Part shown: positions 1 to 7,000 of the stretch, piece by piece
How the letters are laid out: every line of letters starts with the position of its first letter
Position numbering within the stretch: position 1 is the first letter of the stretch
Origin: Nevskiaceae bacterium
GTDB taxonomy: Bacteria > Pseudomonadota > Gammaproteobacteria > Steroidobacterales > Steroidobacteraceae
Assembly: GCA_018883185.1 (NCBI GenBank)
Contig: VEQP01000006.1
Span: forward strand, 1 to 64,000
Direction: 5' to 3'
DNA length: 64,000 nt
Made by a program: the position numbers and the translations under genes
Notes under the pieces: generated by a model
The model's input: only the letters and a program-made list of their open reading frames with translations
Told to the model about the DNA's origin: nothing
The model's database searches: none

Positions 1-25
1 GTCGTGTAGCGAATGGACTACTGCA

Positions 26-202
26 TCAGGACTCCGGCACGGCACGGTGAGATCTTTCCGCGTACACATGCATGTACACATCAGCCCCCGCCGCGCTGAA
101 CCCCAGCAACCACGCGGCTTTCCAGCGATCTTGCAGTTCTGCATCGGAAAATAAGCGCGGATCCGGCCGCACGTGGGTGACGTGAGTCGCGGCTGAGTTC
201 AC
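26..202 (-). CDS. Possible small protein, 58 aa, unrecognised
   Basis: A GTG-started frame begins 7 bases after the stop codon of the upstream unrecognised gene, on the same strand. The translation looks protein-like: an Arg/Pro/Asp-containing start, then a predicted helix rich in Ala, Leu and Trp (DRWKAAWLLGF), then VYMHVYAERS. No Shine-Dalgarno sequence is visible before the GTG and no family is recognised. An in-frame stop lies six codons upstream, so it cannot be a longer gene unless a frameshift is present. It could equally be the eroded tail of a former gene. Confidence is low. Confidence 0.25.
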   Translation of the reverse strand: MNSAATHVTHVRPDPRLFSDAELQDRWKAAWLLGFSAAGADVYMHVYAERSHRAVPES

Positions 203-209
203 GTCGACA

Positions 210-896
210 CTAAGTCAACGAGTTGACTGCGGAGACCGCCCAGTTTAGGTGCTTGGGTAAGTCGCCAATATGTTGCCCGACTTGGTCCTTCGCGAGATCA
301 ACGACTTTCCCCGCGCTTCTCAATTTGACCTCGTCGAAGACGGCGCGCATGACTTCCTTAAAAGTTTTCTGCGTCTTGCTGAGGCGCTGTTTGTTGATCG
401 CTTTTAGTAAGCTCTCTCGCTCTTCATCTGGAAGAACGCGTTCCAAAAGACCGATGACGGCATCGCTTGGAGCGTGGATGACCTCGGAATTTCCCGGATT
501 ACTGACACCAAAACTCTGTCCGGCTTTAAGTTCTGCGAGCAGTGCATCACGTCCAAGGACGTCTTCGACGACGAGCGTGACTAAATCGGTTTCGCCGTCG
601 TAACTGCTTGTCTTGAGTGCCTCACGCAAATGCTTGCTCGCGAGTTCGGGCAAGTCTTCGGCGTAACGATACATCGCCTCCTGTCGCAAGACCTTGATGC
701 GTGAAGCCGGCGCACGAAGGAGCAAACCTGCTTCGTGATTGCTCAGGGAACCAATAGTCGAATGTTGTTCAAGCAAAAATAGAAGGAGTGCATCCACTTC
801 CCGCTTGCTCATGGCCCCCAAGCCGCGTGCCTGGACTTTATCGACAAGAGCATTTCCCAAGTCAGCGGCCCGAAGACCTGGCACCTTTCGACTCAT
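210..896 (-). CDS. Hypothetical protein, 228 aa
   Basis: The protein is soluble, with no signal peptide or membrane segment, and looks mostly alpha-helical. The N-terminal half (about residues 28-75: SKREVDALLLFLLEQH, then RAPASRIKVLRQEA) could include a helix-turn-helix-like or helical bundle region. A segment around 105-115 (TLVVEDVLG) and Lys-rich helices near 165-190 follow. No family is recognised and no function is claimed. A strong AGGAGG ribosome-binding site lies about 6 bases before the ATG, so the start is secure. The gene is visibly poorer in GC than the genes from 1.1 kb onward, suggesting transfer or the edge of an accessory region. Confidence 0.75.
   Translation of the reverse strand: MSRKVPGLRAADLGNALVDKVQARGLGAMSKREVDALLLFLLEQHSTIGSLSNHEAGLLLRAPASRIKVLRQEAMYRYAEDLPELASKHLREALKTSSYDGETDLVTLVVEDVLGRDALLAELKAGQSFGVSNPGNSEVIHAPSDAVIGLLERVLPDEERESLLKAINKQRLSKTQKTFKEVMRAVFDEVKLRSAGKVVDLAKDQVGQHIGDLPKHLNWAVSAVNSLT
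213..228. repeat. Short perfect inverted repeat
   Basis: Two 7-base arms (AGTCAAC and GTTGACT) are separated by 2 bases. The repeat covers the last codons of the upstream unrecognised minus-strand gene. The loop is too small and there is no T-run, so a terminator is unlikely. A protein-binding palindrome or chance are the alternatives. Confidence 0.4.
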
Positions 897-1134
897 GGCC
901 CCCTCCTGTGTACTCGACAGCCCCTCAATAGCCGGACACCATCCAATACCATCGTCGATGATCTTTCGGTCGTTGACCCATCATATCCAGTCGAACAAAA
1001 AAGTGGACACCGTGCAGGAGATTTCCTGCTGAGACTTCGCCGCAATCAAATTGCCTGCTGCTCAGTTCAGGCTGGAGCTGGGCAGCGTCGCCGCGCGGCA
1101 TGTACACGCCCGCGTAATCAGAAAGTCAGCGCGT
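897..1134. other. Intergenic stretch with no gene seen
   Basis: These 238 bases separate the 5' end of the unrecognised minus-strand gene from the 3' end of the Pr6Pr-type gene. The part next to base 897 carries that gene's ribosome-binding site and presumably its promoter. I find no convincing ORF, RNA gene or terminator hairpin. Base composition changes across this stretch, from the lower-GC left end to the GC-rich remainder. Confidence 0.4.
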
Positions 1135-1770
1135 TTACTCCGGTCTGCCCGAACCACGCTTCACTGCGACGAACATCAGGCTCGCGAGCCCGAAAACTAC
1201 GGCGAGGCCTGCGCTATTGCGCAGTGCATTCGCGTAGCCAATCGTTGCGACGTCTACAAACCAGTAGGGATAGACGCCCGTCATCTCGCCGCGCGCGGCG
1301 ATGTAGACGAGATAGGCGGCCGGGTAAGCGCCTACACGCCACGCATCACTCCACTGCAGTGCATCGCGCGGCACCACTCGCCACCAAAACACCGCGAACA
1401 CCGCAGGCACCACGTAGTGATGGATCAGATTGGTGAGTGCCGGCAGTCCGGTCGGCTGGTAGGTCTTGCTGAGCAGCAGATGGAAAACGATCCCGACCAT
1501 CACGATGGACATCGCTGCTGCCGTCACCACCCAGGGTTGTCGCCAGAACTCGAGGCTCGGTGTGCTGCGTGCGCAGGCCGTCGCCACCAGCGCGCAAAAC
1601 GCATTGGTGAGGATGGTGAAATAGCCCGCGTACATGAATACCCCGTAGGCCGCGCTATGACCCAGTTCCTGCTGCGTGCGGATGCTGAGATAACACTGCA
1701 GCACGAGAGCCGTCCAACCGATGACCGCAAGCCCTCTAGCCAGTTGCAGGTTGATCCTTGAGCCGTGCAC
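1135..1770 (-). CDS. Pr6Pr / FAR-17a-like integral membrane protein
   Basis: This 211-residue protein has about six hydrophobic segments, at roughly 9-28, 42-65, 82-102, 113-130, 145-160 and 180-203. Spacing and motifs (FTILTNAF in segment two, NLIHHYVVPA before segment four, YPYWFVD near 165) match the Pr6Pr family of six-transmembrane proteins, whose biochemical role is not established. The start is GTG, 9 bases after the stop of the nitrilase-like gene on the same strand, so the two are probably co-transcribed. No nearby ATG offers an alternative start. Confidence 0.7.
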   Translation of the reverse strand: MHGSRINLQLARGLAVIGWTALVLQCYLSIRTQQELGHSAAYGVFMYAGYFTILTNAFCALVATACARSTPSLEFWRQPWVVTAAAMSIVMVGIVFHLLLSKTYQPTGLPALTNLIHHYVVPAVFAVFWWRVVPRDALQWSDAWRVGAYPAAYLVYIAARGEMTGVYPYWFVDVATIGYANALRNSAGLAVVFGLASLMFVAVKRGSGRPE

Positions 1771-1779
1771 GGCGCTGCG

Positions 1780-2835
1780 CTACCAGTAGTGCTGCCACTT
1801 CGCCCGCTTGACGAAGTGCTGGAAAGCCTCGCGTTTATCTTTGGGTAGATAATCGGCGTAACCGTTTGGCGGATAGCGCTCGACATACTGATCGAGCACC
1901 GGTTTGTACAGACTGAGGTGCAGATCCGGAATGCGGTGTTTGGCGCGGAACTCCGCCATCGGCAGCAGCGAGGATTCGCGGCATTCGAACGGCCCCGCCT
2001 TGGCGAGCACCACGCCGCGTGGCCCAAAGATCGACGAGCGACCCGGGCCGCCGTAGCCTGCGTCTTCAAAGAATCCGGGGTTGCGCTCCTGTGTGGCCAC
2101 CGAATTGTTGGCGATCAGCGTGTAGAGGCTGTTGTGGTACGAAGTCAGGCGCATGTCGTCCCACTCGAAGCCGCCCGTCGCGACACGGCAGATGATTTCC
2201 GCGCCTTTGAATGCCATGCAGCGAAACAACTCCGGCTCGAACTGCACGGCCGACATGGCGATGTTGCCGATATCGGTGCGCTCCACCGGAATCACGGCAT
2301 CGATGCCGTACATTTCGACGAACCGGTCGTAGACGTCGTAGATCACCGAGGTGTACTGCTCGGCGCCCGGGAACATGCCGCGCACGTTGCGTTGCTTCCA
2401 GTGCGACACCACGCTGCCATCAGGTTTGCACATGACCATGAGGTGCAGGATGTGTCCTGGCCAGTTGACTGGATCTTTGGCGTAGGTGCCGAAGACGATG
2501 TAGCACTTGTATTGCTGGGCTTTCTTAGCCACCTCGGCGACTTCCGGCCCCGGCACTTCGATCGCGAGGTTGTAGTGCTGCTCGCGTGTCCAGTTGGTGA
2601 AGCCGGTGATCGGAAACTCGTGAAACAGCAGCAGGTCACAGCGTCCACCGAAACCCTGCGCCATGTCGATGCACTCGAGAAAGTAGTCGAGATTGCGACG
2701 CAGGCCGGGCGCTGGGTCGGCACCATCGACGCCCACAACTCGGGTTTGCACCACGGCGGCGTGCACCATCGGCGATCGCAGTTCGACAGTCGGGTAAGTG
2801 CCGTCGGCACGAACCATCTCCGGGGCGTTGCTCAT
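1780..2835 (-). CDS. Nitrilase-superfamily protein with Ser at the catalytic Cys position
   Basis: The 351-residue protein has the carbon-nitrogen hydrolase fold. The catalytic glutamate is visible as Glu73 (FHEFPITGF) and the lysine as Lys147 (HWKQRN). The strand that normally carries the nucleophilic cysteine reads IAMSAVQFEPELFR. Aligned through PEL-R and KGAEI to aliphatic amidases and formamidases, the nucleophile position is Ser195, codon TCG at 2251-2253. A downstream part resembling amidases (ATGGFEWDD, NSLYTLIANNS) is intact. It may therefore be a pseudoenzyme, a binding protein or an altered hydrolase. Its ATG overlaps the stop of the NADP oxidoreductase gene by 4 bases, so the two are translationally coupled. 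Both are divergent from the kynurenine genes. Confidence 0.85.
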   Translation of the reverse strand: MSNAPEMVRADGTYPTVELRSPMVHAAVVQTRVVGVDGADPAPGLRRNLDYFLECIDMAQGFGGRCDLLLFHEFPITGFTNWTREQHYNLAIEVPGPEVAEVAKKAQQYKCYIVFGTYAKDPVNWPGHILHLMVMCKPDGSVVSHWKQRNVRGMFPGAEQYTSVIYDVYDRFVEMYGIDAVIPVERTDIGNIAMSAVQFEPELFRCMAFKGAEIICRVATGGFEWDDMRLTSYHNSLYTLIANNSVATQERNPGFFEDAGYGGPGRSSIFGPRGVVLAKAGPFECRESSLLPMAEFRAKHRIPDLHLSLYKPVLDQYVERYPPNGYADYLPKDKREAFQHFVKRAKWQHYW

Positions 2836-3836
2836 GCGCTGAGTCCTCCGAGTCGTACGAGTTGTTTGCCGAGATTCGCACCGCGCAGCAAGCCGATGAA
2901 CGCGTCAGGGGCTGATCGCAGGCCCTCGGCAATGGTTTCGCGGTACTTGAGTTTGCCTTCGGCGAGCCAACCCGCGAGCTCCGTCACCGCTTGCCGGTGA
3001 TGATCTTTGAAGTCGAACACGATGAAGCCTTGGATCTTGATGCGGTTGACCAGCACGGAGCGGAAGTTGCGCAGGCCGTAGGGCTCGGCCGCGTTGTATT
3101 GCGAGATCAGCCCGCAGACGGGAAGCCGGGAGAACGGATTCATGCGCGCGAGCATGGTGTCCAGGATATCCCCGCCCACATTGTCAAAGTAAACATCGAT
3201 CCCGTTCGGTGTGGCGGCTTTCAGATCTTCACGCAATCGACCCGCTTTGTAGTCGATGCAGGCATCGAAGCCGAGGTCTTCGAGCACATGCCGACATTTG
3301 TCAGCACCGCCGGCGATACCGACGACCCGGCAACCCTTCAGTTTGGCGATCTGCCCCACCACGCTGCCAACGGCACCGGCGGCGGCCGAGACCACCACAG
3401 TTTCCCCGGCTTTGGGCGCGCCGATCAGCATCAAGCCGCACCAGGCGGTGACGCCCGGCATGCCGCAGACTGACAACTGTGCTGCCGCCGGGATTCCAGG
3501 CAGCAATTTGCGCAGACCCGTGCCGGTCGAGGTCGGCATCGATTGCCACCCCAGATCGCCCGCCACCCGATCACCCACTGCGAAGTCGGAGTGGCGTGAC
3601 TCGACGACCTCGCCCACCACCTCACCGCACATCACGGCGCCGAGTTCCACGGGCTTCACGTACGACTTGCCATCGTTCATGCGGCCGCGCATGTAGGGGT
3701 CTAGGGACAACCATTCGCCACGAATGCGCAGTTCGCCGTCGGCGAGTGGTGCGAGCGGCTCCTCGACGATGCGGAAGTCCTCGGGGACGGGCTCGCCGAC
3801 GGGGCGACGGGCAAGCAGGATACGGGTGTTTTGCAT
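2832..3836 (-). CDS. NADP-dependent medium-chain oxidoreductase (leukotriene B4 12-hydroxydehydrogenase / CurA type)
   Basis: This 334-residue zinc-free medium-chain dehydrogenase/reductase probably reduces the double bond of enones or enals with NADPH. Seen: the N-terminal GroES-like half with LSLDPYMRGRM at 44-53, GMPGVTAWCGL at 125-135, the nucleotide-binding SAAAGAVGSVVGQIAK at 150-165, and FDNVGGDIL near 218, all typical of the family. There are no structural-zinc cysteines. The length is normal. It starts the minus-strand run oxidoreductase, nitrilase-like, Pr6Pr and shares a 108-base divergent intergenic region with kynA. The substrate cannot be read from sequence. Confidence 0.85.
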   Translation of the reverse strand: MQNTRILLARRPVGEPVPEDFRIVEEPLAPLADGELRIRGEWLSLDPYMRGRMNDGKSYVKPVELGAVMCGEVVGEVVESRHSDFAVGDRVAGDLGWQSMPTSTGTGLRKLLPGIPAAAQLSVCGMPGVTAWCGLMLIGAPKAGETVVVSAAAGAVGSVVGQIAKLKGCRVVGIAGGADKCRHVLEDLGFDACIDYKAGRLREDLKAATPNGIDVYFDNVGGDILDTMLARMNPFSRLPVCGLISQYNAAEPYGLRNFRSVLVNRIKIQGFIVFDFKDHHRQAVTELAGWLAEGKLKYRETIAEGLRSAPDAFIGLLRGANLGKQLVRLGGLSA

Positions 3837-3944
3837 GGCGGCCTTCCGGAGGGTAGTTATCTGATTAAATACGGCGCCATCGATTCTATGTCAGCGCGGC
3901 CGCCCTGCATCCGGTCTGCCGCACGTATCGGAGAAGCTGTCTGC
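3837..3944. promoter_or_regulatory. Divergent intergenic region, oxidoreductase / kynA
   Basis: The region must hold the promoters for both the minus-strand oxidoreductase run and the kyn operon. It contains an AT-rich island at about 3855-3870 in otherwise GC-rich DNA and a GGAGA ribosome-binding site at 3930-3934, 10 bases before the kynA ATG. I do not see -35/-10 pairs good enough to name. The Lrp-type protein encoded at the end of the operon may help control this region, but that is inference only. Confidence 0.35.
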
Positions 3945-4796
3945 ATGACGGAACCAGCGCGTCCCTCACCTGCGGCCGTGAGCGTCGAGGACCAGGCAAT
4001 CCATTGGGATGCTGATCTAAGTTACGCCACCTATCTGCAGCTCCAGCCTCTGTTGTCGCTGCAGCAGCCGCGCTCGGAGGCACACGACGAACTGATGTTC
4101 ATCATCGTCCATCAGGCCTCGGAGCTGTGGATGAAGCTCGCGATCGCTGAGCTCGCGGCGGCCATGATTGAGATCGGCCGCGGTAATCCGGGGCCAGCCT
4201 TCAAGATGCTGGCGCGCGTGTCGCGTATCCAGGTGCAGTTGACCGAGTCTTGGGCCGTGCTCTCCACCCTGACTCCCGCCGATTATTCGGCGTTTCGCGG
4301 TTCGCTCGGGCAGAGCTCTGGTTTCCAGTCACCGCAGTATCGGCAGCTCGAGTTCATGCTCGGCAACAAGAACCCAGCCCTGATTCGCGCCCACCAACAG
4401 AACCCCGCAGCGTATGCACTGCTCGAGCGCGTGCTACATGAGCCGAGCGTTTACGACTTATCGCTGCGCCTGCTGCACACGAGTGGTTTGAAATTGCCGA
4501 CCGATGTCATTGAGCGCAACTTCTCGATCCCCTACTCGGCTCGGCCGGAGGTCGAGGCCGCATGGGCCGAGGTTTACCGCGATCCGCAGGCACACTGGGA
4601 TCTGTATGAACTCGCTGAGAAGCTCGTCGATGTCGAGCATCAGTTCCAGACCTGGCGGTTCAGTCACATGAAGACGGTTGAGCGCATCATCGGCCACAAG
4701 CGGGGCACCGGCGGTTCGAGCGGCGTGTCGTATCTTGTCCGCGCCCTCGATCTGCGCTTTTTTCCGGAGTTGTGGACTGTGAGGACCCGGCTGTGA
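3945..4796 (+). CDS. kynA: Tryptophan 2,3-dioxygenase
   Basis: This cytoplasmic heme enzyme opens the indole ring of L-tryptophan with O2 to give N-formylkynurenine, the first step of the kynurenine pathway. The 283-residue protein shows HDELMFIIVHQASELWMK (His56 is the distal active-site histidine), the proximal heme ligand His241 in RFSHMKTVERIIG, and the tail KRGTGGSSGVSYL. Length is typical. The frame is open from 3831, but the ATG at 3945 has a good ribosome-binding site and matches the usual N-terminus, so it was chosen. The stop overlaps the kynB GTG by 4 bases. Confidence 0.95.
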   Translation: MTEPARPSPAAVSVEDQAIHWDADLSYATYLQLQPLLSLQQPRSEAHDELMFIIVHQASELWMKLAIAELAAAMIEIGRGNPGPAFKMLARVSRIQVQLTESWAVLSTLTPADYSAFRGSLGQSSGFQSPQYRQLEFMLGNKNPALIRAHQQNPAAYALLERVLHEPSVYDLSLRLLHTSGLKLPTDVIERNFSIPYSARPEVEAAWAEVYRDPQAHWDLYELAEKLVDVEHQFQTWRFSHMKTVERIIGHKRGTGGSSGVSYLVRALDLRFFPELWTVRTRL

Positions 4797-5428
4797 CGGC
4801 CGGCCGTTTGCACGACATCTCCCAGCGCTTGCGCCCCGAGTTGCCGGTGTGGCCGGGCGATATGCCCGTGGCCATCGATGTGACCGCTGCTGTCTCAGCC
4901 GGGTCGAGCGTAACCCTGCATCGGTTGACTGTATCGACACAGGCCGGCACCCACGCTGAATGTTCCCGCCATGTTCGCGACGATGCGCCGGCGCTCGATG
5001 AGCTTGCCTTGTCGGCTTTCATCGGCGAGTGCGAGGTACGGGACGTGCGTGCATCGCGGCACACGGTGACCGTGGCCGACGTGCTCGATCGCTTGCCGGC
5101 GCGGGTGGAGCGCGTGTTGCTGCGCACGCTTGCGCAGAGCAACTGGGCTCGCTGGCCTGAGGGGTTCACGGCGTTGGCGCCCGATCTCATTGACGCGCTG
5201 GCCGCGCGCGGCTGCCGATTGATCGGCACCGACGCGCCCTCCGTCGATCCGCAAAACTGCACGGCCCTGCACTCACACCACGCTGCGCACCGCGCTGGCA
5301 TGGCCATACTCGAGGGACTCGTGCTCGACGCCGTTCCTGAGGGGCGCTACGAACTCATCGCCTTGCCGTTGCCGATCACTGGTATCGAGGCAACTCCGGT
5401 TCGTGCAGTGCTGAGGGAGCTCCTCTGA
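4793..5428 (+). CDS. kynB: Kynurenine formamidase (cyclase family), altered metal motif
   Basis: The enzyme hydrolyses N-formylkynurenine to kynurenine and formate. The 211-residue protein matches KynB-type cyclases from DISQRLRPELPVWPGD to GMAILEGLVLD and ATPVRAVLREL. The family metal-binding motif HxGxHxD reads Gln50-Ala-Gly-Thr-His54-Ala-Glu56, so the first His and the Asp are replaced (codons CAG at 4940-4942 and GAA at 4958-4960). His60, the later His cluster SHHAAH and the Glu of AILEG remain. The GTG at 4793 was chosen over the GTG at 4772: GAGG lies 8 bases before it and it overlaps the kynA stop as GTGA. Function is inferred from family and position between kynA and kynU; activity with the altered ligands is untested. 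Confidence 0.88.
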   Translation: MTAGRLHDISQRLRPELPVWPGDMPVAIDVTAAVSAGSSVTLHRLTVSTQAGTHAECSRHVRDDAPALDELALSAFIGECEVRDVRASRHTVTVADVLDRLPARVERVLLRTLAQSNWARWPEGFTALAPDLIDALAARGCRLIGTDAPSVDPQNCTALHSHHAAHRAGMAILEGLVLDAVPEGRYELIALPLPITGIEATPVRAVLRELL

Positions 5429-6666
5429 TGGCACCACGCAGCAGGCAAGCTTGCATCGCACTCGATGAGCTAGACCCGCTCGCACCGCGTAGGCCGTTGT
5501 TCGACCTGCCACCCGGGGTGATCTATCTCGATGGCAACTCACTCGGGGCACTGACACACGCGGCCGAGCGCCGCGTACAGCAGACGCTGCGCGCCGAGTG
5601 GGGTGCCGATTTGATCAAGAGCTGGAACACTCACGATTGGATCGAGTTTCCGGCACGTCTCGGTGCGCGCATCGCGCCGCTCCTTGGCGCTGCCCCCGAT
5701 GAAGTGACCGTATGTGATTCCACCTCGGTGAATCTTTTCAAGATCGCTGCCGCCGCCGCGCGAATGCGCGGTCAGCGTCATCGCATCGTTTCCGAGCGCG
5801 GCAACTTTCCGACCGACCCGTATCTCCTCCAAGGCCTCACCGCACTGGTGCCAGGTTTGGAGCTCGTTTGCGTGGATCGTGATCGGCTTGCCCAAGCGAT
5901 CGACGAGCACACGTTCCTCGTCGTGCTGACCCACGTGCATTACGCCACCGCAGAGATGTTTGATCTGGCTGCTGTGACCGCACAAGTGCAAGCCAAGGGC
6001 GCGCGAATTCTTTGGGATTTGTCGCACTCCGTAGGTGCCGTGCCGTTGGATCTGGCGGCAGCGCGTGCTGATTTCGCAGTCGGCTGCACTTACAAATATC
6101 TCAATGGCGGGCCCGGTGCACCCGCGTTCATGTACGTGCGGCGTGATTTGCAGGCGGACCTTCAGCCGGTGCTGTCGGGCTGGCTGGGGCACGCACGACC
6201 GTTCGACTTCGTCGACGAGTATTTGCCCGCTACCGGTATGGCACGACATCGATGCGGCACGCCACCGATCCTCGCTTTCGCGGCACTCGAGGGCGCCCTA
6301 AGCGTGTTTGAAGGGCTCGATATGGCAGAGCTTCGAGCCAAGTCGCTGGCGCTGATGGAACTCTTCGTCGAAATCGTCGAGTCGTTTGGTCAGGATTTCT
6401 GCATCGCGCTGGCTTCACCACGCGATGCGGCGCAGCGCGGCAGTCACGTTTCATTCGCTCATCCGGACGGCTACTCGCTGATGCAGCAACTGATCGCGCG
6501 CGGGATCATCGGCGATTTTCGCGCGCCAAATCTGCTGCGGTTCGGCTTCACGCCGCTTTATCTGCGCTACGTTGACGTCTGGGACGCCGCGCAGGGACTA
6601 CGGGAAGAATTGGAGCGTTGGCGAAAATTCGGCCCTGCTGCCGTCGTCAGGCAGTCTGTGACCTGA
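5428..6666 (+). CDS. kynU: Kynureninase
   Basis: This PLP enzyme of the aminotransferase class V fold cleaves kynurenine to anthranilate and alanine. It has 412 residues, a typical length. Visible motifs: YLDGNSLG near 33-40, DSTSVNLFK at 97-105, FPTDPY at 127-132, the PLP phosphate/ring region WDLSHSVGA at 196-204, and the PLP-binding lysine Lys223 in TYKYLNGGPG. The ATG overlaps the kynB stop by one base (TGATG). With no downstream 3-hydroxyanthranilate genes in view, the operon looks like the anthranilate branch, which feeds catabolism, tryptophan recycling or quinolone-type products. Confidence 0.95.
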   Translation: MAPRSRQACIALDELDPLAPRRPLFDLPPGVIYLDGNSLGALTHAAERRVQQTLRAEWGADLIKSWNTHDWIEFPARLGARIAPLLGAAPDEVTVCDSTSVNLFKIAAAAARMRGQRHRIVSERGNFPTDPYLLQGLTALVPGLELVCVDRDRLAQAIDEHTFLVVLTHVHYATAEMFDLAAVTAQVQAKGARILWDLSHSVGAVPLDLAAARADFAVGCTYKYLNGGPGAPAFMYVRRDLQADLQPVLSGWLGHARPFDFVDEYLPATGMARHRCGTPPILAFAALEGALSVFEGLDMAELRAKSLALMELFVEIVESFGQDFCIALASPRDAAQRGSHVSFAHPDGYSLMQQLIARGIIGDFRAPNLLRFGFTPLYLRYVDVWDAAQGLREELERWRKFGPAAVVRQSVT

Positions 6667-6707
6667 GCGCCGCGCGACGGTATAAAAGCATATCTGGAGG
6701 CAATCGC

Positions 6708-6992
6708 ATGTCTGTAACCGCAATGGTGATGATCAAGGCTCAGCCCTCGCGCAGCGCGGCCTTGGCCGCGGAGATCGCCGAAGTAAAGGGAGTGAGCGAG
6801 GTGTTCTCGGTGGCGGGGCGTTATGACCTCGTGGCCATCGTTCGCGCCCAGCGCAACGAGGATTTGGCTGACATCGTCAGCGGCAGCATCCACTCGCTGC
6901 CTGGGATCGTCGAATCGGAGACGCTGATCGCTTTCCGTGTCTACACGCGCCGCGAACTGACCGAGGGCACGGCGCTGTTCATGGATGAGTAA
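6708..6992 (+). CDS. Stand-alone Lrp/AsnC effector-binding (RAM) domain protein
   Basis: The 94-residue protein consists only of the alpha-beta RAM domain found at the C-terminus of Lrp/AsnC regulators (VFSVAGRYDLVAIVRA, IVSGSIHSLPGI, ETLIAFRVY). No helix-turn-helix is present, so it cannot bind DNA in the usual way. Such stand-alone domains form dimers or higher rings and bind amino acids. The frame is open from 6618, but the ATG at 6708 has TGGAGG 7 bases before it and begins the domain exactly. It lies 41 bases after kynU and probably belongs to the kyn operon. A role in sensing tryptophan or a pathway product is inference. It converges on mnmG with 8 bases between. Confidence 0.85.
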   Translation: MSVTAMVMIKAQPSRSAALAAEIAEVKGVSEVFSVAGRYDLVAIVRAQRNEDLADIVSGSIHSLPGIVESETLIAFRVYTRRELTEGTALFMDE

Positions 6993-7000
6993 ACGACTGC

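Noticed and set aside
990-1015. A-run followed by GTGGACACC resembling an insertion-sequence remnant
   Set aside because: Only a short motif, no inverted-repeat partner, target duplication or transposase fragment was found.
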